Origin: CAYVBJ01 sp964449075
Lineage (GTDB): Bacteria > Bacteroidota > Rhodothermia > Balneolales > Balneolaceae
Reading direction: 5' to 3'
NCBI GenBank assembly: GCA_964449075.1
Contig: CAYVBJ010000002.1
Span: forward strand, 1 to 64,000
Length of the DNA stretch: 64,000 bases
Shown: piece after piece, positions 1-9,188 of the stretch
How positions within the stretch are numbered: position 1 is the stretch's first letter
Layout: each line of letters starts with the position of its first letter
Notes under the pieces: generated by a model
Seen by the model: the letters and a program-made list of their open reading frames with translations, nothing else
Told to the model about the DNA's origin: nothing
The model's database searches: none
Translations under genes and position numbers: made by a program

Positions 1-2583
1 CCTTTCCAGGCGGATGCGCAGAAAAAGAAAAAATCAGCAGATAAAAATGCTCAGGAAGAGCAAAATGACGGAGATGCGTTTAACAAACTTATTAAAGATG
101 CCACTCACATCGAGGGATTCTTTGATCTCTATCAAACCGAGGATAAACTCTATATGGCAATTGATCAGAATCACCTGGAACGTGATTTTCTGATGAGTTA
201 CCAGATTGCAAGGGGCGTGGGCGCTTCCGGTCTTTACGGGGGTACCATGCTCAGCATTTTTGAACCCAATATTGTGGCACTGCAGAAGCATGAAGGCAAA
301 ATATTTTTGGTTCAAAAACCCCATCGCTATAAAACCGATGAGGATACGCCTCAGCAAAAAGCATTGACACTTACCTATGGCGATTCGGTTGTTGAAACTG
401 CTAAAGTGGAAGCAACCAGTGAAGACAGCGTGATGCTTGTAAATGTCTACGACTGGTTTGTGGGAGATCTTTCCAATATCAGCCGGCGGGTCTCTTTTGC
501 CGTTGCAAGCAAACCGGGTCAGCCCGGACGGGTTTCGTTCGATAAAAGCCGGAGCCATCTCGAATCTGTCAATTCTTTTCCCGATAACACAAATATTCAG
601 GCACGGCTGACTTTTAAAAATAACGAGATGTCTGCACCCCGCTCGGTTGCAGACGGACGCTTTATCCCGCTCTCTCTTCACTACACGCTTGCGCGTCTTC
701 CGGAAGAGCCCATGAAACCGCGGTTTGCGGATGACCGGGTGGGATATTTTATGACCGTCCATAAAGATTTTACAGAGGTGGATAAGACATTTTTTAAACG
801 GCATATCAACAAGTGGCGTATTGAATGTGACGGTGAGGCCGGAAGTGATGGTCTGTGTACACCGAAGGAGCCGATTGTCTATTATATTGACCATACCGTT
901 CCCGAGCGTTACCGCAAACCGATGATGGAAGGTGTGGAAGCGTGGGCTGATGCCTATGAAGCGGCCGGTTTCAGAAACGGAATCCAGGCGAAGATGCTTC
1001 CGGAAGATGCAGACCCTGCCGACATCCGCTATGCAACCCTTCGATGGAATGTCTCCGATCAGCCCGGTTACGGTGCGATCGGTCCCTCAATTGTGGATCC
1101 GAGGACCGGAGAGATCCTCGATGCGGATATACTCTTCGAAGCCAACATGATTATGGGTTTTAAATCCACATACCGGAATATGGTGGATCCCCGGACGGCT
1201 ATTGATGAGATCTACAATGTCTCGGAAGCTGAAATGGAACAGATGCAGCAGGGAGTGAAAACAGCAAGTTTCTACAATGAGCTGGGTACCCAGGGAAACC
1301 TGATCAGGGGATACCTGATGGCAAAGGGTGAAATCTCAGCAAATGAACCCGTTCCGGATGAGTACCTGGATGAAGCTGTGCGATGGGTAACCATGCATGA
1401 AGTGGGTCACACCCTGGGGCTTCGCCATAATTTCAGGTCATCCACAGATACACCGATGGATAAACTTTATGATGCCGATTGGGCAAAAGAAAACGGTGTA
1501 TTCAGCTCTGCGATGGAATATCCATCACCGAATATTGCGCCGGATACAGAAGAGACCGGACATTTTTACAACCCGGGTATAGGGTCATACGACCGCTGGG
1601 CAATCAGTTACGGTTATACCCCGGATGACGGAGACGCGGAGGAAATTGCACGCATGGCCGCTCAACCCGGCCATGCCTACGGTTCGGACGAAGATGCCAG
1701 GGGGGCGTCTGCTGTTGATCCCACTGTGAATGTGTTCGACCTGGGTGATGACCCGCTTGCCTGGGGAAAGCAGCGTGCAGAATTGATTCGCGGGATGATT
1801 CCGCAGCTTCCGGAAATTGCTCTTGAAGACAATATGCCCTACCACGAATTGACAGATCTGTTTCAGAATATGTTCTTTCAATATGCACGTGCGCTTGCAC
1901 CGACTGTAAAGTATATTGGCGGACAGTACCAGTACCGCGATCGTGTTGGTGATCCGGATGGACGCATGCCGTTTGAACCTGTTGCCCGTGAAAAACAAAC
2001 GGAAGCCCTGAATACCATCGTTGATTATCTTTTTACTGAGGATGTGATTGATTTACCACAGGACGTTTTCCAAAAATTCGGCGCCAACCGCTGGAGCCAC
2101 TGGGGACAGAGCAACACGTACAGCGGCCGCATTGACTATCCTCTGCATGAGATGATGCTGGGTGTGCAGACAAGCGTACTCACTCAGCTGCTGAATGAGA
2201 CACGGCTCTCCCGTATCAGGGATACCGAAGTGAAATTCGGAGCTGAAGAAACCGTAACCATTCCGGAACTGATGAGTCATCTTTCAGAAGCGATCTGGAG
2301 TGAAGTGTGGACATCACCCGGCACCAATATAAACGGTAACCGCCGTGATCTTCAGAGGGCTCACCTGGAAGAGATGATTGATATTGTGACCAATGCATCA
2401 GACAACATGCCTGCTGATGCCAGGTCGGTAGCCAGGATGCAGGTCAGGGATCTGCAGGAACGGCTCAGCAGGAGATTAACACCTCCCACTGCTGAATTTG
2501 ATGACTATACACGGGCGCATCTCTCAGAATCACTCGAAAGGATTAACCAGGCACTTGACGCCGGTTTTGACCTTAAAAATTAA
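1..2583 (+). CDS. Zinc-dependent metalloprotease (DUF5117/DUF4953 type), 5' truncated
   Basis: The reading frame is open from base 1, so the N-terminus and signal peptide lie outside the window; the first in-window ATG (154) is not the real start. About 860 residues are visible. Bases 1396-1428 encode HEVGHTLGLRH, a metzincin-type zinc site (HExxHxxGxxH): three His bind zinc and Glu is the catalytic base. The flanking layout, with an N-terminal beta-rich DUF5117-like region and a helical C-terminus after the protease core, matches large exported proteases of Bacteroidota (family knowledge). It probably acts in the periplasm or outside the cell on proteins or peptides; the substrate is unknown. 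It is convergent with the tonB-like gene and shares a bidirectional terminator with it. The family call is firm; the physiological role is open. Confidence 0.88.
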   Translation, partial: PFQADAQKKKKSADKNAQEEQNDGDAFNKLIKDATHIEGFFDLYQTEDKLYMAIDQNHLERDFLMSYQIARGVGASGLYGGTMLSIFEPNIVALQKHEGKIFLVQKPHRYKTDEDTPQQKALTLTYGDSVVETAKVEATSEDSVMLVNVYDWFVGDLSNISRRVSFAVASKPGQPGRVSFDKSRSHLESVNSFPDNTNIQARLTFKNNEMSAPRSVADGRFIPLSLHYTLARLPEEPMKPRFADDRVGYFMTVHKDFTEVDKTFFKRHINKWRIECDGEAGSDGLCTPKEPIVYYIDHTVPERYRKPMMEGVEAWADAYEAAGFRNGIQAKMLPEDADPADIRYATLRWNVSDQPGYGAIGPSIVDPRTGEILDADILFEANMIMGFKSTYRNMVDPRTAIDEIYNVSEAEMEQMQQGVKTASFYNELGTQGNLIRGYLMAKGEISANEPVPDEYLDEAVRWVTMHEVGHTLGLRHNFRSSTDTPMDKLYDADWAKENGVFSSAMEYPSPNIAPDTEETGHFYNPGIGSYDRWAISYGYTPDDGDAEEIARMAAQPGHAYGSDEDARGASAVDPTVNVFDLGDDPLAWGKQRAELIRGMIPQLPEIALEDNMPYHELTDLFQNMFFQYARALAPTVKYIGGQYQYRDRVGDPDGRMPFEPVAREKQTEALNTIVDYLFTEDVIDLPQDVFQKFGANRWSHWGQSNTYSGRIDYPLHEMMLGVQTSVLTQLLNETRLSRIRDTEVKFGAEETVTIPELMSHLSEAIWSEVWTSPGTNINGNRRDLQRAHLEEMIDIVTNASDNMPADARSVARMQVRDLQERLSRRLTPPTAEFDDYTRAHLSESLERINQALDAGFDLKN

Positions 2584-2615
2584 AACCCCGATATTTGTAA
2601 GCGTTTTTGGATCAT

Positions 2616-2655
2616 AAAAAAAGCCGTTCAGACTTACCCTGAACGGCTTTTTTTT
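2616..2655. terminator. Bidirectional intrinsic terminator
   Basis: A perfect stem (AAGCCGTTCA / TGAACGGCTT, loop GACTTACCC) is preceded by an A-run and followed by a T-run, so it can end transcription from both sides. It lies between the convergent metalloprotease and tonB-like genes. Confidence 0.9.
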
Positions 2656-2669
2656 AAATAGTCAGGGTT

Positions 2670-3326
2670 TTAATTATGAAGCTGAAATACAATTGGTAAA
2701 CTGTATTGTACACGAACAGGCTGTCCGCGCTGCATACCCGGACGGAATTTAGCCTGACGTACTACCCGGAGTGCCTCTTCATCAGCACCGCCACCAATTC
2801 CTCTCATAACTCTTGGGTCTTCAACTTCTCCTCTTTCATTAACAATAAACTGAATGATAACACGGCCTTCTATTCCTGCGCGTCGTGCCATTTCAGGATA
2901 GTTGATTTTTCTTTGAAGTTCACCCAGTCCGCCAATCAGTTCAGGCATCTCTTCAACCACAACAAAAAAGTCCTCTTCTTCCTCCTCTTCTTCCTGCGGC
3001 GGGGGAGGCGGTGTGCTCAACGGACCGTCAAGAGTCATCTCCGCGTCAATATTTATTTCCACATCTTCAATGATTTCATCATTTGGAACTTCAACGGGTA
3101 CAGGCGGACGCGGTGGTGGTGGCGGAGTCTCCACGTGTTTCGTAATCTCAATCTCTTCCATTTCGACTACTTCCTGCTCTTCAATCTGGTAGTCCTGCGT
3201 TGTTTCGCTGCGTAAATCAAGATTTACGGCTACAATAAAAATGGCAAGTGCAAGAATTAGTCCAAATTCCAGTATTACGGTATAGTAGTTTCTCAGATCG
3301 GCATCGGGCTTTTTTCTCTCGGTCAT
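2670..3326 (-). CDS. tonB: Energy transducer TonB
   Basis: The 218-residue protein has TonB architecture: a short cytoplasmic N-terminus, one membrane helix at about residues 17-36, a periplasmic linker rich in Pro and Glu (runs of five Pro at about residues 68 and 106, an acidic Glu run at about 112), and a C-terminal TonB domain (about 130-218) with the usual YPEMARRAGIEGRV and KFRPGMQRGQPV motifs. TonB couples the proton-motive force, through ExbB/ExbD, to outer-membrane receptors. No exbB/exbD lie nearby, so it is an unlinked copy; the receptor at 22796-25000 is a possible client but not linked. A single gene ending at the shared terminator. Confidence 0.93.
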   Translation of the reverse strand: MTERKKPDADLRNYYTVILEFGLILALAIFIVAVNLDLRSETTQDYQIEEQEVVEMEEIEITKHVETPPPPPRPPVPVEVPNDEIIEDVEINIDAEMTLDGPLSTPPPPPQEEEEEEEDFFVVVEEMPELIGGLGELQRKINYPEMARRAGIEGRVIIQFIVNERGEVEDPRVMRGIGGGADEEALRVVRQAKFRPGMQRGQPVRVQYSLPIVFQLHN

Positions 3327-3520
3327 GGCATGGCAATTTCGTTAGAATTTTAGTGAAATCACATTTAATGCTATCGTACTTAAAAACGGTTTAAGTACAT
3401 TAATATTATATATTTTTTCGGATTGAAAATCAAAATGTTTAACCGGGAGGTGTAAATAGTTTATATTTTCATATATTTATTCATGAACCATTCTTTAACA
3501 AATTAAAACAGAGGAACCGG

Positions 3521-4486
3521 ATGTACAAAATCAGGTTTGGCATTTTAAGCACGGCTAAAATTGGCATCGAACAGGTGATTCCTGCCATGCAGAATGGAGA
3601 GTACACTGAAATAGCCGCAATTGCATCGAGGGAGAGAAACAAGGCAATAGAAGCTGCGGAAATACTCAATATCCCGAAAGCCTATGAATCTTATGAAAAG
3701 CTCCTGGCTGATCCGGAGATTGATGCGGTTTATATCCCGCTTCCTAATCACTTACATGTGCCCTGGTCGATAAAAGCACTGGAAGCCGGCAAGCATGTTT
3801 TGTGTGAAAAACCGATTGGCCTGAACGCCGTCGAAGCACAGCAATTATTGGATGCATCGGCAGAGTATCCTCACCTGAAAGTGATGGAAGCATTTATGTA
3901 CCGGCACCATCCCCGGTGGATTCGGACCAAAAGCCTCATCGATGAAGGCCGGATCGGATCCTTGAAATCGATACACTCATTTTTCACTTACTTTAAAGAT
4001 GAACCGGAGAATATCCGGTTTAGACCTGGAATGGGCGGAGGCGGACTGATGGATGTGGGATGCTACAATATTTCGCTCTCAAGATTTCTCTTTGATAAAA
4101 ATCCTGACCAGGTACAGAGTATTACCAAAATTCATCCCGAATATGGTGTAGATATTCTCTCATCCGGACTTCTTGATTTTGAAAGCGGCACATCCACATT
4201 TACATGTTCCATGCAGTGCGCAGGCCTGCAGCATGTTCAGATAATGGGAACAATTGCGCGTATTGAGATGAATATGCCTTTCAATCCGCCTGTTGACCGT
4301 GAAACCGAACTTTATGTTTATTCCGGAGATACGGTTGAAACGATCCGTTTTGCACCCTGTAATCATTACACCATTCAGGGTGACCTGTTTGCAAAATCTA
4401 TTCTCGACAACACCGATGTACCCACACACCTGCAAGATGCTGTGGATAATATGAAAATTATTGACAGTATATTGGAGAATAAATAA
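3521..4486 (+). CDS. Gfo/Idh/MocA family NAD(P)-dependent oxidoreductase
   Basis: The 321-residue protein has an N-terminal Rossmann domain (residues 1-120) and the signature CEKPIGL at about residues 100-106, whose Lys is the catalytic residue of the family. A C-terminal alpha/beta substrate domain follows, with GGGGLMDVGCYN. Members oxidise or reduce sugars, inositols and related compounds with NAD(P); dimeric dihydrodiol or xylose dehydrogenases are close in size. The substrate cannot be read from the sequence. The ATG is preceded by a purine-rich GAGGAACC. It stands alone, and a REP-like hairpin starts at the base after the stop codon. Confidence 0.9.
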   Translation: MYKIRFGILSTAKIGIEQVIPAMQNGEYTEIAAIASRERNKAIEAAEILNIPKAYESYEKLLADPEIDAVYIPLPNHLHVPWSIKALEAGKHVLCEKPIGLNAVEAQQLLDASAEYPHLKVMEAFMYRHHPRWIRTKSLIDEGRIGSLKSIHSFFTYFKDEPENIRFRPGMGGGGLMDVGCYNISLSRFLFDKNPDQVQSITKIHPEYGVDILSSGLLDFESGTSTFTCSMQCAGLQHVQIMGTIARIEMNMPFNPPVDRETELYVYSGDTVETIRFAPCNHYTIQGDLFAKSILDNTDVPTHLQDAVDNMKIIDSILENK

Positions 4487-4520
4487 AAATGTCCCGGTTC
4501 AGGGACATTTGGTGGGTAGC
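4487..4520 (+). repeat. REP-like hairpin with GGTGGGTAGC tail
   Basis: A perfect 8-bp stem (AATGTCCC / GGGACATT) is followed by TGGTGGGTAGC. The same stem and tail recur in opposite orientation at 61405-61438, and the tail recurs with a different stem at 61483-61511. Stem plus fixed tail resembles REP sequences mobilised by REP-associated transposases (inference). It abuts the upstream stop codon and could protect or end that mRNA. Confidence 0.7.
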
Positions 4521-4712
4521 CCGTATTTCTCACCAAGAAATTTTTTCCTCAGCAAGGCGAAGGTAAAATGGTGGGATTGACCTTACAAATCCAAAAAAAT
4601 AATTTTGCCTTGGTTCGGCAAATGCCTCTTCATATACTGCCAGTAAGGAATACCCTATTTTCTTCTTTAACCTGCTATATAGACAGTGTATGCCGTCAGA
4701 CATATCCGGTAT

Positions 4713-4783
4713 TGTAGCCCCGGATTTCAATCCGGGATTATAGCCCGCCAACCTGACTTTCAGTGCCGTAGGTACGATTCATC
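4713..4783. repeat. Second intergenic palindrome group
   Basis: The segment holds a hairpin (CCCGGATT / AATCCGGG) within a TGTAGCC...ATAGCC frame, then a short GTGCCGTAGGTAC palindrome that runs up to the stop codon of the symporter gene. Both look like dispersed intergenic repeats rather than coding DNA. The rest of 4521-4712 shows nothing recognisable. Confidence 0.45.
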
Positions 4784-6286
4784 TCACTCATCAAACATAT
4801 CTTCGAATGCACGCTCTGTCTCCTCTGCCGGCGTTGTCATAAGACTCACGATCCAGGTTACAAATAGTGCCATTAAAAAGGCCGGGATCAATTCATAGAT
4901 GCTGTTTTTAAGCGCAGGAATAAGATACCAGCCAATTGCCACAACTGTGCCTGTGATCATTCCGGCCAGCACACCTGCACCGGTAGTCCCTTTCCAGTAG
5001 AGGGCAAGAATGGACGTAGGGCCGATCGCTGCGCCAAGACCTGCCCAGGCAAAAAGAACCAGCCAGAAAACGAGGTCCTTAGCAATAAATGCGAGAGCCA
5101 GAGACAGTCCAACAAGAAGAAAGACAACCGTCCGGCTGATGATTACCAGTCGCTTTTGAGGCAGCTCCTCCTCTTTTTTAATCAGTTTGTCATAGAGATC
5201 GCGGACAATGCTTGATGCCGCGACCAGCAACTGAGAGTCGGCTGTAGACATGATGGCCGCAAAGATAGCAGCCAGAACAATTCCGAACAGAAACGGATGA
5301 AGATGCATCTGTGCCAGCATCGGAAAGAGGCTTTCCGTATCATTTGCAACCAGCATCTCTGTTTCAGGAAAATAGATTCTGCCTACGATGCCGGTAAATA
5401 CGGCTCCCCAAGCCATCAGCACATTCCAGGTAGTTCCCACAACAGCGGCGTACCTGAGCTGCTTCGGATCATCGATCGACATATAACGCGCCAGGATATG
5501 CGGATTACCGGGAGAACCCAGGCCAATACCCAGGAAGCCAATTGCGGCTCCTGCTGATATAGCAAACGGGTCGACGTAGATGGCATCCATCATTGAGAGC
5601 TGGTCGAGGACTGAAGTGAGTCCGCCCGCATTTACAATAGCAACAACGGGAAGTACAACCAGCGCCACAATCATCAAAATCCCCTGGATCATATCGGTAA
5701 GGCTGACGGCTAAAAAACCTCCGAGGGTTGTATATAGCAGAACAATAACAGCCGTCAGTATCAGTCCTGTTGAAACGTCCATTCCAAACCCGGATGCAAA
5801 TGCTTTTCCCCCCGCCACAAATTGCGATGAAACATAACCCACCATAAAAATCATAAATATGAAAACCATGGTTATTCGCAGCAGACCGGTTTTATCGCCG
5901 AATCGCTCCACAAAAAAATCGGGTACGGTGATACAATCCCTGGCTTCCGTAAAATTTCTGAGGCGCCTTGCGTAGTAGAGAAAAAGAAATAACTCTACAA
6001 TTATGTATCCCGCAACAGCCCAGATTGCTGAAGGTCCGCGCGCATAAGCCATTCCGGTTACCCCAAGTAAAAGCCAGGCACTGCGGCCCGAAACCACGGT
6101 TGAAAGTGCCATTACAAACCGGTTTATTTTACGTCCGCCTATAAAGAATTCTGAAATTCCTTTTGAAGAAAAGCGACTTGCATACAACCCGATACCGATC
6201 AGTAAACAAAGGTAAAGGATAAATGCAGCAACGGCATATTCAAGCGGTGCATCTTCAGACAGGTTTACAATTTGCTGTTCGTCCAT
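4784..6286 (-). CDS. putP: Sodium:solute symporter, PutP-like (sodium/proline)
   Basis: The 500-residue protein has about 13 hydrophobic helices in the SSS/SLC5 pattern. PutP-type landmarks are GGRKINRFVMALST near residue 50, GSPGNPHILARYMS near 255 (compare the PutP GQPHILARF motif) and STADSQLLVAAS near 345, which carries Na+-ligand Ser/Thr residues. It sits in the inner membrane and imports a solute, most likely proline, with sodium. The gene lies next to glutamate dehydrogenase on the same strand, so proline or glutamate catabolism is a reasonable setting, but 344 bp separate them. Substrate specificity is inferred from motif resemblance only. Confidence 0.8.
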   Translation of the reverse strand: MDEQQIVNLSEDAPLEYAVAAFILYLCLLIGIGLYASRFSSKGISEFFIGGRKINRFVMALSTVVSGRSAWLLLGVTGMAYARGPSAIWAVAGYIIVELFLFLYYARRLRNFTEARDCITVPDFFVERFGDKTGLLRITMVFIFMIFMVGYVSSQFVAGGKAFASGFGMDVSTGLILTAVIVLLYTTLGGFLAVSLTDMIQGILMIVALVVLPVVAIVNAGGLTSVLDQLSMMDAIYVDPFAISAGAAIGFLGIGLGSPGNPHILARYMSIDDPKQLRYAAVVGTTWNVLMAWGAVFTGIVGRIYFPETEMLVANDTESLFPMLAQMHLHPFLFGIVLAAIFAAIMSTADSQLLVAASSIVRDLYDKLIKKEEELPQKRLVIISRTVVFLLVGLSLALAFIAKDLVFWLVLFAWAGLGAAIGPTSILALYWKGTTGAGVLAGMITGTVVAIGWYLIPALKNSIYELIPAFLMALFVTWIVSLMTTPAEETERAFEDMFDE

Positions 6287-6414
6287 CGCAGTTTCAGCGA
6301 TTAAATTTTTTGTAGTATGCCAGGTATACAGAAAGGAGAATAATTGTTACCGGGAGCAAAAACATAGTCAGAAAAAAAGCCATAAAAACAATTTTTTACA
6401 ATTCTAATAAAACA

Positions 6415-6603
6415 ATTTGCAACCTTTATACGTCTTTATCGTAGCTACTGAATGTAGTGTTTGTTTTGGTTTAGGTTGTTGCCTCGCAGGGCAGCAAAAA
6501 ATGGTTACCAAGTCAGGATATTGATTGCACTTTATCCATAAGCCAAATGGCTTGAAGCCTCTTAAGGCCCTTATCTGTAAAAGGATAGGGGCTTCTTTTT
6601 TTT
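6415..6603 (+). ncRNA. Candidate small RNA ending in an intrinsic terminator
   Basis: No gene occupies 6287-6630. A + strand terminator ends at 6603 with no + strand gene upstream to use it. Preceding elements are a TTTG box at 6415-6418, a perfect hairpin AAGCC-AAAT-GGCTT at 6540-6553, and a short GCC/GGC hairpin near 6482-6496. A short transcript antisense to the symporter-gdh spacer is possible. No known RNA family is recognised. Confidence 0.25.
6554..6603 (+). terminator. Intrinsic terminator, + strand orientation
   Basis: The arms GAAGCC...GCCCTTATC and GGATAGGGGCTTC pair around TGTAAAA and are followed by eight or more T. On the - strand there is no T-run after the stem, so it does not look like the glutamate dehydrogenase terminator. 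Confidence 0.55.
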
Positions 6604-6630
6604 AAGGCGTTTTCGGGCGTCATTAAGCAA

Positions 6631-8034
6631 TCATGGAAATATTCCCATCTGTTCATAGATAATTCCGACTTTATTGATTGAACTGATAAAAGCGGCTGTT
6701 CTGAGGTCAACATCGTGTATTTTACGAAGTTCATTGATCTCTTCGTAGGCATTGCTCATTGTCTCTTCCAGGCCCGAATCAACCAGTTCGCTTTCGCCAC
6801 CACCTTGTGCAAGATAGTTCAGTTCTTTCGAGCTGAATCTCCTGTCAGATAAATTTTCAATCACCGAAAGAATTTTCCGGTAGCTGTTCTCTTCAAATCG
6901 TTTTCCCATGCGTCCAAAACGGACATGCTGTAAATTTTTCAGCCATTCGAAGTAAGAGACGGTAACACCGCCAGCATTCAGATAATTATCCGGAATAATG
7001 AGGCAGCCCCGCTCTTTTAAATAATCATGCGCAGCTGATGTTGTAGGTCCATTTGCAGCTTCACCGATTATTTTGGCTTTTACATTTTTTACGTTGGTTT
7101 CAGTAATCTGATTTTCGAGAGCTGCGGGAACCAGGATATCACACGGACATTCCAGCACCGCCTTGTTGTTCTCTAACTCTTTGGATCCTTCAAAACCAAT
7201 AATTGAACCGGTCTCTTTTCTGAATCTCACGAGATTCTCCAGGCTGATTCCGTTTTCATTATAGATAGATCCCTCCATCTCAGCCACTCCAATCAGCTTA
7301 GCCCCGCCTTCAATCATATATTTTGCGGCATGATATCCAACATTTCCCAAGCCCTGGATTACAAATGTTTTACCTTCAAGACCCGGATCGAGTCCAATTG
7401 ATTCCATATCACTTTTATCTTCGCAAGCCTGGCGGATACCAAAAAACACACCCCGGCCCGTCGCTTCTTTACGTCCCCGGATCCCGCCCATCGGAATCGG
7501 TTTACCTGTAACACACCCTTCAGCATTAATATCGGTAACAGATTGCCGGAATGTATCCAGTATCCATGCCATCTCCTGTGCTCCGGTACCATAGTCAGGA
7601 GCCGGAACATCTGAGCCGGGGCCGATGAAGTTCTTTTTTATAAGCTCGTGAGTATAACGTCGTGTAATTCTCTCCAGTTCTTCCTGGGAATAGTTCGATT
7701 TATCAATCTTAATACCGCCTTTTGCGCCTCCGAACGGCACATCAACAACAGCACATTTGTAAGTCATCAGTGCGGCAAGCGCCATTGTTTCATCTTCGTT
7801 GACAGTCAAGCTGTAACGAATTCCGCCTTTTACAGGGAGTTTGTGATGGCTGTGCTCAACCCTCCAGGCATGGATTGCTTCAATTGTACCGTCATCCCGT
7901 TCAAGGGGAAAAGTTATATGAAGAATATCATTGCAGATCTTGATTTGTGATAAGAGTCCCTTGTCGAATTTTGTGTAGGAAGCGGCACGGTCAAAATTTT
8001 TGTTAACCTCTTCAAAAAATTTATATCCTGACAT
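6631..8034 (-). CDS. gdhA: Glutamate dehydrogenase (Glu/Leu/Phe/Val dehydrogenase family)
   Basis: The 467-residue protein converts glutamate to 2-oxoglutarate and ammonia with NAD(P). Its substrate-domain lysines are in PVKGGIRY (about residue 69) and DVPFGGAKGGI (about 100-110), followed by the GPGSDVPAPDYGTG active-site segment. The Rossmann segment is GLGNVGYHAAKY near residue 230. Length fits the hexameric class of about 420-470 residues. The ATG at 8034 is chosen; a TTG lies directly before it but adds only one residue. The PutP-like gene downstream on the same strand suggests amino-acid catabolism. Cofactor preference cannot be decided here. Confidence 0.93.
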   Translation of the reverse strand: MSGYKFFEEVNKNFDRAASYTKFDKGLLSQIKICNDILHITFPLERDDGTIEAIHAWRVEHSHHKLPVKGGIRYSLTVNEDETMALAALMTYKCAVVDVPFGGAKGGIKIDKSNYSQEELERITRRYTHELIKKNFIGPGSDVPAPDYGTGAQEMAWILDTFRQSVTDINAEGCVTGKPIPMGGIRGRKEATGRGVFFGIRQACEDKSDMESIGLDPGLEGKTFVIQGLGNVGYHAAKYMIEGGAKLIGVAEMEGSIYNENGISLENLVRFRKETGSIIGFEGSKELENNKAVLECPCDILVPAALENQITETNVKNVKAKIIGEAANGPTTSAAHDYLKERGCLIIPDNYLNAGGVTVSYFEWLKNLQHVRFGRMGKRFEENSYRKILSVIENLSDRRFSSKELNYLAQGGGESELVDSGLEETMSNAYEEINELRKIHDVDLRTAAFISSINKVGIIYEQMGIFP

Positions 8035-8133
8035 CAATTTATTTTATCTGTTTAAAATTTCTCTGGGTTGGTAGATTGTCGTGAAATTGTGAGTCAGATT
8101 CAACAGTTAGTTTTTTGGACGGTCATGTTCCGG

Positions 8134-8673
8134 TTATTTTTCTTCGTTCATCGAAAGGTGAACAGAATGCACGATCTGCCAGGTATCCGGCGTTCCGTTT
8201 AATTGTACCAGTGCAAGCTGGTCTGCATGGATCCTTTCCGGAATGGAGCTGCTCAATCTACCTGTGATCTCTCTTCGCTGATCATCACTGAGAAACCCAT
8301 AGAACAAGCTCAGATGCGGCATATAGGAATGGTCCGGTTCAAGCCCTGTCTTGCTCCTGGCGGTTTTTCTGAGCTCAATAAGCTGATCTGATCTCTTAAT
8401 TTGTATATACAAACTTTGGTAATTATTGTTCAGCGAGCTGATTTTCAGCAAATCCGGTTCGAGAGGTTTAAAGTTGTTGGCAAGATCTTCGCAAATGGCT
8501 TTCAGTTTTTCAAAAGGCATATCGTCCGGACAGGGAGTCAGGGTAATATGAGGATGGAAAGGAATTGAATGAAAGGTTCGTGCCAGCTCCCCGATAATTT
8601 TCTGTAGCTCATTTGCTCTCTTTTTTTCAGGCAGAAGCCAGATTACATATCCATAAATGGGCGGAAGTTTCAA
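8134..8673 (-). CDS. 2H phosphoesterase / 2'-5' RNA ligase-like protein
   Basis: The 179-residue protein carries the two tetrapeptide motifs of the 2H superfamily: HITL (in HPHITLTP, about residue 42) and HLSL (in MPHLSLFYG, about residue 120). Their His and Thr/Ser form the catalytic pair acting on 2',3'-cyclic or 2'-5' phosphodiester bonds in RNA or nucleotides. Size and spacing resemble plant-type cyclic phosphodiesterases as much as bacterial ThpR. No ATG lies near the N-terminus, so the TTG at 8673 is taken as start; an in-frame stop lies three codons upstream. Downstream of gdhA's promoter side on the same strand but separately spaced. Confidence 0.82.
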   Translation of the reverse strand: MKLPPIYGYVIWLLPEKKRANELQKIIGELARTFHSIPFHPHITLTPCPDDMPFEKLKAICEDLANNFKPLEPDLLKISSLNNNYQSLYIQIKRSDQLIELRKTARSKTGLEPDHSYMPHLSLFYGFLSDDQRREITGRLSSSIPERIHADQLALVQLNGTPDTWQIVHSVHLSMNEEK

Positions 8674-8809
8674 AATGTATTACTTGTTCACTATTGTTGT
8701 GTCAGCGATGAAAAGACAGAATTATATTGAGTTGTTAAAAGTGAAGCTGACCACTTTTCAGTTTTCACTTTTTTTCTCACTTGCCCGACATTTTATTTAC
8801 TACTTGACA

Positions 8810-9085
8810 CTACGTGGTCTGAGCATGATCACTGTGCTCCACTTTAGTACTGAAAATATTTACCAGGAATAAGAAGGCTACAGAACCGATTGAAGCATAG
8901 ACAAGAGGGCCGACAAGATTCATGTAGATCGCACAAATACCAATAATAACAGCCCCTGTCACTCCTCCAATCAGGTTTCCGGTCAGGTTCATGCATCGTT
9001 TCCCCATGAAAAGCCAAACAACGTAGCCGATCATCAAACCAATAGATATCAGCCAGTAAATTGTGGTACCGTTAACTTCTTCCAT
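8810..9085 (-). CDS. Small membrane protein, GlsB/YeaQ-like
   Basis: The 91-residue protein has three hydrophobic helices (about 8-26, 33-55, 60-78). The central NLIGGVTGAVIIG is Gly-rich, as in transglycosylase-associated GlsB/YeaQ/YmgE proteins, which are often stress-induced. The resemblance is to pattern rather than to a clear signature, so the family call is tentative. Single gene divergent from dinB. Confidence 0.55.
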   Translation of the reverse strand: MEEVNGTTIYWLISIGLMIGYVVWLFMGKRCMNLTGNLIGGVTGAVIIGICAIYMNLVGPLVYASIGSVAFLFLVNIFSTKVEHSDHAQTT

Positions 9086-9188
9086 AAAAATTGAATAAAT
9101 TGTTTTGTGATTCTTATAAGTTCAAACCGATTTAAATGTAAGGATTTTTCCATTTGTTTGCTGATGTAACAATACAGATTTTCATGAA

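Noticed and set aside
34..894. A long - strand frame opposite the metalloprotease
   Set aside because: It is the antisense of a strongly supported coding gene and has no recognisable protein features.
4530..4751. 73-residue - strand frame downstream of the Gfo/Idh gene
   Set aside because: It runs through palindromic repeats and shows no family features or start signal.
6513..6752. 79-residue - strand frame overlapping the gdhA 3' end
   Set aside because: It overlaps a real gene in another frame and covers the terminator-like hairpins; no similarity seen.
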